DNA of 64,000 nucleotides from Desertivibrio insolitus (GCF_017355965.1 NZ_JAFIQW010000001.1:658987-722986); one strand, 5' to 3'. Shown: positions 20,674 through 30,352, numbered from the stretch's first letter. Notes: generated from the letters alone by a model not told the origin. Numbers and translations: made by a program.

Positions 20674-21717
20674 TCAGACCTGGACTGTCGTGACCGGGAG
20701 GGTCGAGTCCGCCGCGAAGTCGAGTCCGCTCGGTGCCCGTCCGGCGGCGGCGAGTTGTGCGCCGAGCGCGGCGATCATCGCGCCGTTGTCGGTGCAGAGG
20801 TCGAGCGGCGGGATGCGGAGCGCGACGCCCGCGGCATCCGCCCGCTCCTGCGCGACCTCCCGGAGGCGGCGGTTGGCGACAACTCCCCCGCCGAGCAACA
20901 GCCGCGGCACGCCGAGGTCGGTGCATGCGGCGATCGCCTTCTGGGTGAGCACGTCGACGACGGCCTCGCGGAAGCCGGCGGCGACGTCGGCGACGGGCAC
21001 GTCCTCGCCGGCGTCCTGCCGCTTCTCGACCCAGCGCGCGACGGCGGTCTTGAGCCCGGAGAAGGAGAAGTCGTAGCGGTGCCGCTCGAGGTCCTTCGGC
21101 TGAGTGAGCCCGCGCGGGAAGCGGATCGCCGTCGGGTCGCCGTCCGCGGCCGCGCGGTCGATGGCCGGTCCGCCCGGGTAGCCGAGCCCGAGCAGGCGGG
21201 CGACCTTGTCGAACGCCTCGCCCGCCGCGTCGTCGATCGTCTCGCCGAGCAGTTCGACGTCGTCGATGAGGTCGCGCACGAGCAGCAGCGAGGTGTGTCC
21301 GCCGCTGACGAGGAGCGCCACGGTGGGCAGCTCGAGCTCCTCCTCGCTCAGCACGTCGGCGCCGACGTGCCCGACGAGGTGGTTGACCGCGTAGAGCGGC
21401 TTGCCGAGCGAGAGGGCGAGCGCCTTCGCGGCACCGACGCCGACCATGAGCGCACCCGCGAGCCCCGGGCCGCTCGTGACGGCCACGGCGTCGATGTCGG
21501 CGAGCGTGACATCCGCCCGCTCGAGCGCCTCGGTGAGGGTCGGGGTGAGCGCCTCGAGGTGGGCGCGGGCGGCGACCTCGGGCACGACGCCGCCGTAGCG
21601 GGCGTGCTCGTCCATCGACGAGGCGATGACGTTGGCGAGCAGCTCGGTGCCGCGGACGATGCCGACCCCGGTCTCGTCGCAGCTCGTCTCGATGCCGAGC
21701 ACGATGGGCGCGCTCAT
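20674..21717 (-). CDS. tsaD: tRNA N6-adenosine threonylcarbamoyltransferase TsaD
   Basis: Catalyses transfer of threonylcarbamoyl to A37 of ANN-decoding tRNAs (t6A) with TsaB and TsaE. The 347 residues have the ASKHA fold: IETSCDETG at 9-17, metal-site histidines in [17 protein letters not shown], and [10 protein letters not shown]. The start ATG overlaps the rimI stop (ATGA). It is the last gene of the glmS-tsaD unit; tsaB, tsaE and rimI are all in the same operon, and tsaC lies outside the window. Confidence 0.96.
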   Translation of the reverse strand: MSAPIVLGIETSCDETGVGIVRGTELLANVIASSMDEHARYGGVVPEVAARAHLEALTPTLTEALERADVTLADIDAVAVTSGPGLAGALMVGVGAAKALALSLGKPLYAVNHLVGHVGADVLSEEELELPTVALLVSGGHTSLLLVRDLIDDVELLGETIDDAAGEAFDKVARLLGLGYPGGPAIDRAAADGDPTAIRFPRGLTQPKDLERHRYDFSFSGLKTAVARWVEKRQDAGEDVPVADVAAGFREAVVDVLTQKAIAACTDLGVPRLLLGGGVVANRRLREVAQERADAAGVALRIPPLDLCTDNGAMIAALGAQLAAAGRAPSGLDFAADSTLPVTTVQV

Positions 21718-22187
21718 GCGACCTCCTCCTTGGGCAGCTGCAGCCGCATGACGAGCGCGTCGACGTCGTCGGGCTGGTAGTAGCGCTTGCGCACGCCGAT
21801 CTCCTCGAAGCCGAGGCTGCGGTAGAGCGCCTGCGCGTTCGGGTTGTCGACGCGCACGTCGAGGAAGACCTCGCGCACCCGGCGGCGGCGCGCCTCGTCG
21901 AGCAGCGCGGTCATGAGCCGGCGGCCGAGGCCCGTGCGGCGGGCGGTCGGGGCGACGGCGATGGTCTGGATGTCGCCCTCCCCCGTGCCCGCGGCGGCGA
22001 GCAGTCCGGCGTAGCCGACGACGGCATCCGACTCGTCGACGGCGACGAGGTAGTGACAGGACGGGTTCGCGAGGTCGCGGCGCATCGCCGCGGGCGACCA
22101 GGCGTCGTTGACGAAGACGGCGGTCTCGATCGCCATGATCGCGTCGAGGTCGTCGGATGCCGCGGGGCGCAGCGCGTACTCGCTCAC
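21714..22187 (-). CDS. rimI: ribosomal protein S18-alanine N-acetyltransferase-like GNAT
   Basis: A 157-residue GNAT enzyme. The acetyl-CoA loop is [17 protein letters not shown] (motif A), followed by [22 protein letters not shown], typical of RimI. RimI acetylates the N-terminus of S18, though actinobacterial homologues may be broader. Its place between tsaD and tsaB is the usual operon position for rimI. The GTG start overlaps the tsaB stop (GTGA). Confidence 0.9.
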   Translation of the reverse strand: MSEYALRPAASDDLDAIMAIETAVFVNDAWSPAAMRRDLANPSCHYLVAVDESDAVVGYAGLLAAAGTGEGDIQTIAVAPTARRTGLGRRLMTALLDEARRRRVREVFLDVRVDNPNAQALYRSLGFEEIGVRKRYYQPDDVDALVMRLQLPKEEVA

Positions 22188-22795
22188 TGCGTGACCCGGC
22201 GCCCGCCGGTGGTCGCGGCGGAGATCGTCACGTCGGGCGAGCGCAGGTAGAGGGGCTCGGACGAGGCGAAGTCGCGCCCGGCGGCCCAGGTCGCCTCGGC
22301 GAGGAGCCCGAGGGCGGCGGCGGACACGGTGGCGGCGTCGTGGCGCTCGCGGCCCGTCGGGAGCTCGTCGGGCTTCGCGAGGCCCGGGCCGTCGACGCGG
22401 ATCGGCAAGCCGTCGGCGTCGAGGCCGTCGTACGCGGTCCAGTACAGCTCGCGCCGGCGGGCGTCGGTGACGACGAGGGCGGGCGCGGTGAGCGTCGCCG
22501 CGATCGCGTCGTGGCTGACGACGTGCACGACGGGCTTGCCCGCCCCGAACGCGAAGGCGCGGGCGGCGGCGAGGCCGACGCGCAGGCCGGTGAAGGGACC
22601 GGGCCCGGTGCCGACGGCGACGGCGCTGAGGCGCTGCGCGGTGACATCCGCCTGCTCCAGCGCTTGGGCGATGAAGGGACCGATCACCTCGGCGTGGCGG
22701 CGGGTGTCGTCGGTGGAGAGTTCGGCGAGCACTCCGGCGTCGCGGTCCACGACGGCGACGCTCGTGCCGGCCGAGGTGTCGATCGCGAGAAGCAC
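22184..22795 (-). CDS. tsaB: TsaB, t6A synthesis scaffold
   Basis: A 203-residue TsaD-like protein without catalytic metal histidines; it dimerises with TsaD and recruits TsaE. It has [14 protein letters not shown] at the N-terminus and the family motif [13 protein letters not shown]. Start GTG 22795 is supported by TACGAT 6 nt upstream, so an internal, leaderless promoter may exist inside the operon. The gap to tsaE (76 bp) is the largest in this unit. Confidence 0.93.
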   Translation of the reverse strand: MLLAIDTSAGTSVAVVDRDAGVLAELSTDDTRRHAEVIGPFIAQALEQADVTAQRLSAVAVGTGPGPFTGLRVGLAAARAFAFGAGKPVVHVVSHDAIAATLTAPALVVTDARRRELYWTAYDGLDADGLPIRVDGPGLAKPDELPTGRERHDAATVSAAALGLLAEATWAAGRDFASSEPLYLRSPDVTISAATTGGRRVTQ

Positions 22796-22801
22796 CCGTC
22801 A

Positions 22802-22807
22802 ATCGTA
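22802..22807 (-). promoter_or_regulatory. candidate internal -10 box before tsaB
   Basis: TACGAT on the minus strand, 6 nt before the tsaB GTG, in the only larger gap of the glmS-tsaD unit. Confidence 0.4.
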
Positions 22808-22871
22808 GTTCTCGCAGGGGTGCCGGGTCCCCATAGGGCGCCTCGGCCCTACTCGACTGACGGCAGGCGGG

Positions 22872-23348
22872 CTACGCCAGGTCGAGGTCCGCCCAGCGGT
22901 CGCCCTGCGCCGTGATCGACACGATGCGGGGACCGTCGGCGTCGGGGTCGTCGTCGGCGGATGCCGCGGGGCGCTCGATCTCGATCGAGAGCCAGTCGCG
23001 GGCGAGGCCCTCGATCATGCCCGCCGCCCACTCGACCACGACGACGCTCGCCTCGAAGTCGATGTCGAGGTCGTCCAGCTCGAGCGGGTCGGAGAGCCGG
23101 TACGCGTCGACGTGCACGAGCGGCGGCCCCTCGGTGAGCGACGGATGCGTGCGGGCGAGCACGAACGTGGGGCTGGTGACCGGCCCGCGGATGCCGAGGG
23201 CGACTCCGATCCCGCGGGTCAGCGTGGTCTTGCCAGCGCCGAGCGGTCCGTCCAGCGCGACGAGGTCGCCCGCGCGAAGCTGAGCGCCGAGCCGTTCGCC
23301 GAGGCGCTCCATCGCCGCGGCATCCGCGATCGGCAGCACGGTGCTCAC
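22872..23348 (-). CDS. tsaE: TsaE, t6A-associated ATPase
   Basis: A 158-residue P-loop ATPase required for t6A cycling. Walker A is GPLGAGKTTLTRG, then TSPTFVL, HVDAYRL and VVVEWAAG, the family signature. It runs slightly longer than usual at the C-terminus (Asp-rich ASADDDPDADGP). The GTG start overlaps the alr stop (GTGA). An overlapping ATG lies 12 codons into the frame, but GTG fits the operon's overlap style. Confidence 0.93.
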   Translation of the reverse strand: MSTVLPIADAAAMERLGERLGAQLRAGDLVALDGPLGAGKTTLTRGIGVALGIRGPVTSPTFVLARTHPSLTEGPPLVHVDAYRLSDPLELDDLDIDFEASVVVVEWAAGMIEGLARDWLSIEIERPAASADDDPDADGPRIVSITAQGDRWADLDLA

Positions 23349-24475
23349 GGCACGTACCGCCTCGTCACGCGGTGCCCGATGCGGGCGATGATCTCGTCGC
23401 CGATCGTGTCGGCCCAGCCTGCCCACTCCTCGGCGGTCGGTTCGCCCTGGTCGCCGGGGCCGAACACGATGACGCGGTCGCCGAGCTCGACAGGGTCGTC
23501 GCCGACGTCGAGCACGAACTGGTCCATGGCGATGCGGCCGCGCACGGGATACCGGCGCCCGTTGAGCCAGACGCTGGCGCGCCCGCCGGCGATGCGCGGG
23601 ATGCCGTCGGCGTAGCCGAGCGGCACGAGCACGAGGGTCGTCTCGTCGGTCGTGCGGTAGGTGAGGCCGTAGCTGACGCCCTGCCCGGCGGGCACCCGCT
23701 TGACGGAGGCAACGGGCGCGGAGAGCGTCATCGTCGGGCGCAGCCCGAGGTCGGCGCCGGAGGCGTTGTCGAAGGGCGAGATGCCGTACACGGCGATGCC
23801 GAAGCGCACGAAGTCGAAGCGCGCCTCGGGCTCGCAGATGCCGGCGGAGCTGGCGGCGAGGTGGAGCTTCGCGAACGTCGCGCCGAGGTCCACCGCGACG
23901 TCGACGGCGGCGTGGAAGCGCCGCAGCGCCTCGGCGTCGTCCTCGGGTGACGCGTCGGCGAGGTGCGACCAGGCGGCGTGAACGGTGACCGCGCCGGCGG
24001 CCTCCGCCCGGAGCGCGGCGCGCACGAGGTCGGGCCACTGCTCCTCGGTGGCGCCGTTGCGGCTGAGGCCGGTGTCGATCTTGAGGTGCACGCGCACCGG
24101 GCGGTCGCCCTGGGCGCCGACGATGCGGTCGAGCTGCCACTCGGCGCTGATCCCGAGGTCGAGGTCGGCGGCGATCGCCGCCGCGAAGTCGGCCTCGTCG
24201 TCGAGCAGCCACGCGAAGATCGGCGCGTCGATGCCCGCGGCGCGGAGCTCGAGCGCGGCCGGGATGTCGAGCACCGCGAGTCCCATCGCGCCGGCCTCGA
24301 GCGCCGCGGTCGCCACCTCGACCATGCCGTGGCCGTAGGCGTTCGCCTTCACCGCCACCATGGTCTCGGCGGGGGCCGCGAGCGCGGCGAGCGTGCGCAC
24401 GTTGTGCCGGATCGCGTCGAGGTCGACGAGCGCCTCCCGCGTGGGGGCGAGCACGAGTTCCGACGGATGCGTCAT
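23345..24475 (-). CDS. alr: alanine racemase (copy 1)
   Basis: PLP enzyme converting L- and D-alanine for peptidoglycan; cytosolic. The 376 residues have the PLP lysine in VAVKANAYGHG (about Lys42), GLSRNG in the barrel, and conserved VSYGLTYR with the second catalytic Tyr, then GYADGIPR and RIAMDQF. It lies directly behind a second full-length racemase (24472-25563), ATG overlapping TGA. Both look intact, so they may differ in substrate or regulation. Copy 1 carries an N-terminal extension of about 13 residues. Confidence 0.93.
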   Translation of the reverse strand: MTHPSELVLAPTREALVDLDAIRHNVRTLAALAAPAETMVAVKANAYGHGMVEVATAALEAGAMGLAVLDIPAALELRAAGIDAPIFAWLLDDEADFAAAIAADLDLGISAEWQLDRIVGAQGDRPVRVHLKIDTGLSRNGATEEQWPDLVRAALRAEAAGAVTVHAAWSHLADASPEDDAEALRRFHAAVDVAVDLGATFAKLHLAASSAGICEPEARFDFVRFGIAVYGISPFDNASGADLGLRPTMTLSAPVASVKRVPAGQGVSYGLTYRTTDETTLVLVPLGYADGIPRIAGGRASVWLNGRRYPVRGRIAMDQFVLDVGDDPVELGDRVIVFGPGDQGEPTAEEWAGWADTIGDEIIARIGHRVTRRYVP

Positions 24476-25563
24476 CGGTACGTCCTCCTGATGCGCGAGC
24501 CGAGGCGCGTCACGATCTCGTAGTTGATCGTGCCCGCGGCATCCGCCCACTCGTCGGCCGACGGGACGCCGGTCGCGGGGTCGCCGAAGAGCACGACGCG
24601 GTCGCCCACCTCGGCGAAGTCGTCGCCGAGGTCGACGACGAACTGGTCCATGGCGATGCGGCCGGCGACGGCGTAGCGGGTGCCGTTGATCGACACGGGT
24701 GCGCCGTTCGAGCCGTGGCGCGGGATGCCGTCGGCGTAGCCCAGCCCGACGAGGGCGAGGGTCGACGGCTTCGCCGTGCGGTAGGTGTAGCCGTACGAGA
24801 CGCCGGTTGAGGCGGCGACGCGCTTGACGGCGACGACGCGGCCGGCGAGCTCCATTGCGGGGCGGAGCCCGAACTCGGCGGAGGGCCGACCGTCGCAGAA
24901 CGGGTTGAGGCCGTACATGCCGATGCCCAGGCGCACGAGGTCGAAGCGGGCGTCGGGGATGCCGATCGTGCCGGCGCTCGCGGCGAGGTGCCGCAGCTCC
25001 GGGCGCAGTCCGACCTCCTCGGCCACGACGAGCGCGTCGCGGAACCGCTGCACCTGCAGACCGTCGTCGGGCGACCCGGCGAGGTGGCTGAAGATGCCGC
25101 GCACGACGAGGGCGCCGGCGCGCTCGAGCTCGGCGGCGCGGCGCACGAGGAGCTGCCACTGCTCGGCATCCGCCCCGTTCCGGCCGAGCCCGGTGTCGAT
25201 CTTGAGGTGCACGAACGCGCGCCCCTCGGCCGCCGCGACGCGCTCGAGCTGCGGCAGCGAGCTGACGCCGAGGTCGATGCCGGCGGCGATGCCGGGCGAG
25301 AAGTCGGTGGCCGGGTCGTGCAGCCAGGTGAGGATCGGCGCGGTGATGCCGGCCTCGCGCAGCGCGAGCGCCTCGACGAGGTCGACGACGCCGAGCCAGG
25401 TGGCTCCCGCATCGAGGGCGGCCTGCGCGACCGGAACGGCGCCGTGTCCGTAGCCGTCCGCCTTGACGACGGCCATGCCGGGCACCCCCGCCGTGGCGAG
25501 CAGGGTCTGCACGTTCGAGGCGATCGCGCCGAGGTCGACGCGCGCCTCCCGCAGGAGCTTCAT
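24472..25563 (-). CDS. alr: alanine racemase (copy 2)
   Basis: A 363-residue racemase with the PLP lysine in VVKADGYGHG (about Lys34), HLKIDTGLGRNG, VSYGYTYR, GYADGIPR and RIAMDQF. It is a clear paralogue of the gene next to it, but differs at many positions, so it is not a recent duplicate. ATG overlaps the acpS stop (ATGA). One copy may be a broader amino acid racemase; sequence alone does not decide. Confidence 0.93.
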   Translation of the reverse strand: MKLLREARVDLGAIASNVQTLLATAGVPGMAVVKADGYGHGAVPVAQAALDAGATWLGVVDLVEALALREAGITAPILTWLHDPATDFSPGIAAGIDLGVSSLPQLERVAAAEGRAFVHLKIDTGLGRNGADAEQWQLLVRRAAELERAGALVVRGIFSHLAGSPDDGLQVQRFRDALVVAEEVGLRPELRHLAASAGTIGIPDARFDLVRLGIGMYGLNPFCDGRPSAEFGLRPAMELAGRVVAVKRVAASTGVSYGYTYRTAKPSTLALVGLGYADGIPRHGSNGAPVSINGTRYAVAGRIAMDQFVVDLGDDFAEVGDRVVLFGDPATGVPSADEWADAAGTINYEIVTRLGSRIRRTYR

Positions 25564-25919
25564 CGGGCCTCCGCGATGACGTAGGCGATCGCGACCCCGC
25601 CGTCGTGGCTGAGCGACAGGTGCAGATCGGTGATGCCGCGCGCGTCGGCGCGCTCCTGAGCGGCGCCGGACAGGGCGAGGGAGGGCGCGCCCTCGTCATC
25701 CGACGACACGATCATGTCGTGCCACCGGATGCCGGTGCCGTCGCCGAGCGCCTTCATGACCGCCTCCTTCGCGGCGAACCGCGCCGCGAGCGAGTGCAGC
25801 GACCTCGGCCGCGCGAGTTCGGCGGGCGCGAACAGCCGCTCACGCAGCGCGGGCGTACGCGTCATGGCCCGGTCGAACCGGGCGAGATCCACGACGTCGA
25901 CGCCGATGCCGACGATCAC
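25560..25919 (-). CDS. acpS: holo-[acyl-carrier-protein] synthase
   Basis: Transfers 4'-phosphopantetheine from CoA to acyl carrier protein. The 119 residues show Mg-binding Asp in GIGVDVVDLARF (Asp8) and the Glu of RFAAKEAVMKAL, plus the C-terminal SLSHDGGVAIAYV. The GTG start overlaps the glmS stop (GTGA). Position between glmS and alr is common in this order. Confidence 0.94.
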   Translation of the reverse strand: MIVGIGVDVVDLARFDRAMTRTPALRERLFAPAELARPRSLHSLAARFAAKEAVMKALGDGTGIRWHDMIVSSDDEGAPSLALSGAAQERADARGITDLHLSLSHDGGVAIAYVIAEAR

Positions 25920-27766
25920 TCGACGGTGACGCTCTTGGCGAGGTTGCGCGGCTGGTCGACGTCGAGTCCCTTCGCCTTGGCGAGCTCCATCGCGAAGATG
26001 TGCAGCGGCGCGACCGCGAGGATCGGCTCGAACAGCGGCCCGGCGAGCGGGATGCGCACGACCTCGTCGGCGTTCGCCGCGACCTCGGCGTCGCCCATCT
26101 CGGCGATCGCGAGCACGACGGCGCCGCGCGCGCGGATCTCCTGGATGTTGGAGACGACCTTCTTGTGCAGCGAGTTCTCCCCGCGCGGGCTCGGCACGAC
26201 GACGAAGACGTGCTGGCCGGGCTCGATGAGCGCGATGGGTCCGTGCTTGAGCTCGCCGGCGGCGAAGCCCTCCGCGTGGATGTACGCGATCTCCTTGAGC
26301 TTGAGCGCGCCCTCCATCGCGACGGGGAAGCCCGCGTTGCGGCCGAGGAAGATGACGGAGTCGGTGTCGGTCATCCAGCGCGCGAGCGCGGCGATGTCGG
26401 CGGACGACTCGAGCACCTGCTCGAGCTTGTCGGGCAGCGCCTTCAGCTCGGCGACGTTGTGCTGCACCTGCTCCTGGCCGAGGGTGCCGCGCACCTGCGC
26501 GAAGTGCAGCGCGAGGAGGTAGATCGCGACGGCCTGGGCGACGAACGCCTTGGTCGACGCGACGGCGACCTCGGGGCCGGCGTGCGTGTAGATGACCGCG
26601 TCGGACTCGCGCGGGATGGTGGCGCCCTGGGTGTTGCAGATGCTGAGGGTCTTCGCGCCGTTCTCGCGGGCGTACTTGACCGCCATGAGCGTGTCCATCG
26701 TCTCGCCCGACTGGCTGATCGAGACCACGAGCGTGCGCTCGTCGAGCACGGGGTCGCGGTAGCGGAACTCGTGGCTCAGCTCGACCGTGACGGGGAGGCG
26801 CGACCACTTCTCGAGCGCGTACTTGCCGAGATCGGCGGCGTAGGCGGCGGTGCCGCACGCGACGATCGTGATGCGGTCGATGGCCTTGAGGTAGTCCTCG
26901 CCGAGGTCGTCGAGCTCGGAGATGTGCACGCCGTCCTCGGTGAGCCGGCCGAGCAGGGTGTTCGTCACCGCGGCGGGCTCCTCGGTGATCTCCTTGGCCA
27001 TGAAGCTCGGCCAGCCGCCCTTGTCGGCGGCGTCGGCGTTCCACGACACCTCGAACTCGTCGGTGGTGACCTCGTTGCCCGCGAAGTCGGTGACGAGCAC
27101 CGAGTCGGGGCGGATCGTGACGATCTCGTCCTGCCCGATCGCGACCGCGCGCCGGGTGTAGGCGACGAACGCGGCGACATCCGAGCCGAGGAAGTTCTCG
27201 CCCTCGCCGAGCCCGATCACGAGCGGCGAGTTGCGGCGGGCCGCGACGACCACGCCCGGCTCGTCCTGGTGGATCGCGAGCAGCGTGAACGCGCCCTCGA
27301 GACGCGAGACGACGGATCGGAACGCGCTCGTCAGGTCGCCCGTCTCGCGGTACGCCTTGCCGATGAGCAGGGCGGCGACCTCGGTGTCGGTCTCGCTCTC
27401 GAACTCGGCGCCGTCGTTCAGCAGCTCCTGCTTGAGCTCGGCGTAGTTCTCGATGATGCCGTTGTGGATGAGCGCGAGCTTGCCGTCGTCACCCAGGTGC
27501 GGGTGCGCGTTGCGGTCGCTCGGCCCGCCGTGGGTCGCCCAGCGGGTGTGGCCGATACCGGTCGCCCCGTTCGCGATGGGCGCCTGCTCGAGGTCGTCGG
27601 ACAGCACCGAGAGTTTGCCCGCGCGCTTGCGGGTGTTCATCGCCCCGTCGCCGTCGATCACCGCGATCCCGGCGGAGTCGTACCCGCGGTATTCGAGCCG
27701 CTTGAGGCCGCCCAGCAGCACTTCGAGGCTCTTGTCATTACCGACATATCCGACGATCCCGCACAT
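25916..27766 (-). CDS. glmS: glutamine-fructose-6-phosphate aminotransferase
   Basis: Makes glucosamine 6-phosphate from fructose 6-phosphate and glutamine, the entry to UDP-GlcNAc. The 616 residues begin MCGIVGYVG, so Cys2 becomes the N-terminal nucleophile after Met removal. The N-terminal amidotransferase has RWATHG and GNAHPH-like NAHPH; two SIS domains follow, and the C-terminus ends with KSVTVE as in the family. A longer ATG frame (27829) is rejected because it would bury the catalytic Cys. TAAAAT lies 7 nt upstream, so initiation is probably leaderless. The first gene of the eight-gene unit. Confidence 0.96.
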   Translation of the reverse strand: MCGIVGYVGNDKSLEVLLGGLKRLEYRGYDSAGIAVIDGDGAMNTRKRAGKLSVLSDDLEQAPIANGATGIGHTRWATHGGPSDRNAHPHLGDDGKLALIHNGIIENYAELKQELLNDGAEFESETDTEVAALLIGKAYRETGDLTSAFRSVVSRLEGAFTLLAIHQDEPGVVVAARRNSPLVIGLGEGENFLGSDVAAFVAYTRRAVAIGQDEIVTIRPDSVLVTDFAGNEVTTDEFEVSWNADAADKGGWPSFMAKEITEEPAAVTNTLLGRLTEDGVHISELDDLGEDYLKAIDRITIVACGTAAYAADLGKYALEKWSRLPVTVELSHEFRYRDPVLDERTLVVSISQSGETMDTLMAVKYARENGAKTLSICNTQGATIPRESDAVIYTHAGPEVAVASTKAFVAQAVAIYLLALHFAQVRGTLGQEQVQHNVAELKALPDKLEQVLESSADIAALARWMTDTDSVIFLGRNAGFPVAMEGALKLKEIAYIHAEGFAAGELKHGPIALIEPGQHVFVVVPSPRGENSLHKKVVSNIQEIRARGAVVLAIAEMGDAEVAANADEVVRIPLAGPLFEPILAVAPLHIFAMELAKAKGLDVDQPRNLAKSVTVE

Positions 27767-27773
27767 GGCGGCG

Positions 27774-27786
27774 ATTTTAGTACGCT
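27774..27786. promoter_or_regulatory. back-to-back -10 boxes of glmS and coaA
   Basis: Minus strand: TAAAAT (27779-27774), 7 nt before the glmS ATG. Plus strand: TACGCT (27781-27786), 8 nt before the coaA ATG. The boxes are one base apart, and only 28 bp separate the two start codons, so each -35 would lie within the other gene's first codons. The two promoters should compete for polymerase. Confidence 0.6.
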
Positions 27787-27794
27787 GGTCCTCT

Positions 27795-28754
27795 ATGCCT
27801 GACGCTCCCGCCACCAGGGAGGCGCACAACGGCTACACCACGCCCTTCGTCGAGATCGCTCGGGCGGATTGGGCCGCGCTCGCCCCGTCGACCACCCAAC
27901 CGCTCCGAGAGACCGAGATCGTGCAGCTGCGCGGCCTCGGTGATGTGCTCGACGTGCGCGAGGTGCAGGAGGTCTACCACCCCCTGTCGAAGCTGCTGAG
28001 CCTCTACGCCGCCGGCGCGAAGCATCTGCACCAGGCGACGAGCGCGTTCCTCGGCGAGCGCGCCGGCTCGACGCCGTTCGTGATCGGCGTGGCCGGGAGT
28101 GTCGCGGTCGGCAAGTCGACCATCGCGCGCCTGCTCCGGGAGCTGCTGGCGCGGTGGGACGACACCCCGCGGGTGGAGCTCGTCACCACCGACGGCTTCC
28201 TCTATCCGAACGCGGAGCTCGAGCGCCGCGGCATCATGGGCCGCAAGGGCTTCCCGGAGTCGTACGACCGGCGCGCGCTGCTGCGCTTCGTGAGCAAGGT
28301 CAAGAGCGGGGCGCCCGAGGTGCGCGCTCCCTTCTATTCGCACCTCAGCTACGACATCGTGCCCGGCGCCGAGATCGTCGTGCGCCGCCCCGACGTGCTG
28401 ATCGTCGAGGGGCTGAACGTGCTGCAGCCGCCCTCCCCCGGCATCCGGCTCGCGGTGAGCGACCTGTTCGACTTCACGATCTACGTCGACGCCCGCACCT
28501 CCGACATCGAGCAGTGGTACGTCGACCGCTTCCTCAAGCTGCAGAAGGGCGCGTTCAGCAACCCGAACTCGTACTTCCACCGCTTCGCCTCGCTGACCGA
28601 GGAGGAGGCCGTGGCCCGCGCGAAGCACATCTGGACGACGATCAACGAGCCGAACCTGCTGCAGAACGTTCTGCCCACCCGGTCCCGCGCGACGGCCGTG
28701 CTGCGCAAGGACTCGACGCACGCCGTGACGAACGTGCTGCTGCGCAAGATCTGA
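27795..28754 (+). CDS. coaA: type I pantothenate kinase
   Basis: Phosphorylates pantothenate, the first step of CoA synthesis. The 319 residues contain Walker [22 protein letters not shown] and [16 protein letters not shown], the bacterial CoaA pattern. The ATG is 28 bp from the divergent glmS ATG and 8 nt past a TACGCT -10 box, so little or no leader. No gene is closely linked downstream on the same strand. Confidence 0.95.
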   Translation: MPDAPATREAHNGYTTPFVEIARADWAALAPSTTQPLRETEIVQLRGLGDVLDVREVQEVYHPLSKLLSLYAAGAKHLHQATSAFLGERAGSTPFVIGVAGSVAVGKSTIARLLRELLARWDDTPRVELVTTDGFLYPNAELERRGIMGRKGFPESYDRRALLRFVSKVKSGAPEVRAPFYSHLSYDIVPGAEIVVRRPDVLIVEGLNVLQPPSPGIRLAVSDLFDFTIYVDARTSDIEQWYVDRFLKLQKGAFSNPNSYFHRFASLTEEEAVARAKHIWTTINEPNLLQNVLPTRSRATAVLRKDSTHAVTNVLLRKI

Positions 28755-28793
28755 CCCCCCTTCTGGGAGTCGTCGGGCCGGATGCCGCGCCGC

Positions 28794-28799
28794 TAGCGT
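28794..28799 (+). promoter_or_regulatory. candidate -10 of the 28850 membrane gene
   Basis: TAGCGT, 51 bp before the GTG. It would give a leader of about 40 nt that contains the AGGAG site. Confidence 0.35.
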
Positions 28800-28849
28800 C
28801 CGCTCAGCCGCTCCCCTGCGGCGACCCGAGCCCTAGCAGCAGGAGTCCC

Positions 28850-29656
28850 GTGAGCCACCCGCCCCAGTACCCGGGCAACGACAGCCCGTCGCAGTTCGAC
28901 GCGCAGCAGCAGTACTCCGCGCAAGCGCAGTACGCGCCGCCGGTCCCCCAGCCGCAGTACGCGCAGCCGGCGCCTCCCGTCGCCGGGAGCAGCACCACCC
29001 CTCGACTGAACCGGCTGTTCAGCAACGTCGAACTCCTCACCGCCGTGCTGCTGGGTCTCGTGTCGGTCAGCACCGCGTACGTCTCCTTCCAGGCGGCGCT
29101 GTACGACGGCGAGACGACGAAGCGGTTCTCGGAGGGCCAGAACCTGCAGACCGAGGCCGAGTCGCTCTACCTCGAGGCGAACCAGACGTACATCCGAGAC
29201 GTGCAGCTCTGGGACCGGATGACCGAGCTGTCGATCGAGATGGAGGGCCCGGATGCCGCGACGGCGCAGCTGAAGTACGACACGCTCCTGTTCACCTCGG
29301 TGTCCGACAGGCTGAACCAGGCGATCGTTTGGTCGGCCGAGCAGAACGCGGACGACCCGTCGACGTTCCACAGCCCCTTCGACTCGGAGGACTACCAGAG
29401 CGCCCTGTACGGCGCGTGGGCGGAGACCGACAAGGCGTCGACCGAGGCCTTCGCCGCCGGTGATGCGGCCGACGCCTCCGGCGACAAGCTCACCCTGACG
29501 ACCGTGCTCATGGCGATCTCGCTGTTCCTGCTGGGTGTGGGCGCCGTGGCCCGGCGACTGTCGGTGCAGCTCGTGCTCATCGGCGTGAGCACGGCGATCT
29601 GGCTGGTGTCCCTGGTGATGGCGGGCAGCGTGCCGTTCGTGCCGTTCACGTTCTAA
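28850..29656 (+). CDS. conserved membrane protein of unknown function
   Basis: A 268-residue protein. The first 50 or so residues are rich in Gln, Pro and Tyr (QQQYSAQAQYAPPVPQPQ). One membrane helix follows near 62-84 (LLTAVLLGLVSVSTAYVSF), then a long acidic, helical segment (about 85-205), then two C-terminal helices (LMAISLFLLGVGAV and LVLIGVSTAIWLVSLVMAG). I do not recognise a family with confidence. GTG is preferred because AGGAG lies 4 nt before. It has no operon partner. Confidence 0.6.
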   Translation: MSHPPQYPGNDSPSQFDAQQQYSAQAQYAPPVPQPQYAQPAPPVAGSSTTPRLNRLFSNVELLTAVLLGLVSVSTAYVSFQAALYDGETTKRFSEGQNLQTEAESLYLEANQTYIRDVQLWDRMTELSIEMEGPDAATAQLKYDTLLFTSVSDRLNQAIVWSAEQNADDPSTFHSPFDSEDYQSALYGAWAETDKASTEAFAAGDAADASGDKLTLTTVLMAISLFLLGVGAVARRLSVQLVLIGVSTAIWLVSLVMAGSVPFVPFTF

Positions 29657-29661
29657 GACGG

Positions 29662-29697
29662 CGAGGGCCCGGGTGCGCAGACGCGCCCGGGCCCTCG
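29662..29697. terminator. bidirectional terminator
   Basis: A perfect 12-bp stem (29662-29673 with 29686-29697) between the convergent stops at 29656 and 29711. The plus-strand side continues TCTTCGTC. Confidence 0.8.
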
Positions 29698-29710
29698 TCT
29701 TCGTCGGAGG

Positions 29711-30169
29711 TCAGAGCAGCTTCTTGAACTCGTTCTCGGAGGCGACGACGCCCACCTCGAGGTCGACGAGGCAGAACTGCGTCCAGGCCTGGCCGCGCTC
29801 GAGTCGTCCGAAGCCCTGCTCGGACTGATCCACCACGAACCTGTCGACGTGCACCCGGCCGTCGCAGTCGAGGTCGGCTGCGTGCGTCTGGCTCCAGGCC
29901 GCGGCGATCTGCGACGAGCCCTCCTGCGTCAGACGCGGGTCGGCCGTGCGGTCGGCGACCTGCTTGACGGAGACCCAGACGTGGAGGTCGCCGGTGCAGC
30001 GGTACCGCGCCTGCACTTCGGCGGTGGACGCGTCGAGCTTGCGGACGACGCCGATGAGCTCGACGAACGTCGGCTTCGGCGCGGTGGCTGCGAGGGCCGG
30101 CGCGGCCGGCGCGACGGCGGCGGTCAGCGCGAGACAGGCGGCGACGAGGGTCTTGCGGACGGGGGACAT
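29711..30169 (-). CDS. secreted protein of unknown function (paralogue A)
   Basis: A 152-residue protein with a Sec signal peptide: MSPVRKTLVAACLALTAAVA, hydrophobic, cut probably after ALA (about residue 28). The mature part is about 125 residues, with conserved FVELIGVVRKLD, YRCTGDLHVWVSVKQ, AAWSQTHAADLDCDGR and QAWTQFCLV. Three Cys are shared with its neighbour at 30353-30814. A single beta-rich domain is likely. No family is assigned. AAGGAG precedes the ATG; a TACGCT box lies at 30217-30222. Confidence 0.75.
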   Translation of the reverse strand: MSPVRKTLVAACLALTAAVAPAAPALAATAPKPTFVELIGVVRKLDASTAEVQARYRCTGDLHVWVSVKQVADRTADPRLTQEGSSQIAAAWSQTHAADLDCDGRVHVDRFVVDQSEQGFGRLERGQAWTQFCLVDLEVGVVASENEFKKLL

Positions 30170-30308
30170 GGCGGCTCCTTGAGGTGAGTTCGGTGCGATT
30201 CGTTCGCTCTTCCGCGAGCGTAGGAATCGGACGAGTCCCGCCCCCAGGGACGGCCGTCCCGGCGCTGACCCGTGCTCCTCTGGGACCCGACCGGGCCCTG
30301 AACGCGAA

Positions 30309-30340
30309 GAGGGCCCGAGCCGTTGTCGGCTCGGGCCCTC
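30309..30340 (-). terminator. terminator between the secreted paralogues
   Basis: A perfect 13-bp stem (30309-30321 with 30328-30340) with a 6-nt loop, 12 bp past the stop of the 30353 gene. Confidence 0.8.
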
Positions 30341-30352
30341 TCGGGGAAGCAA

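Noticed and set aside
23345-25563. One alanine racemase broken by a frameshift.
   Set aside because: Each frame is a complete racemase with its own PLP Lys and C-terminus.
26000-27802. 600-codon plus-strand frame opposite glmS.
   Set aside because: Antisense shadow of glmS; composition is typical of reverse-frame translation.
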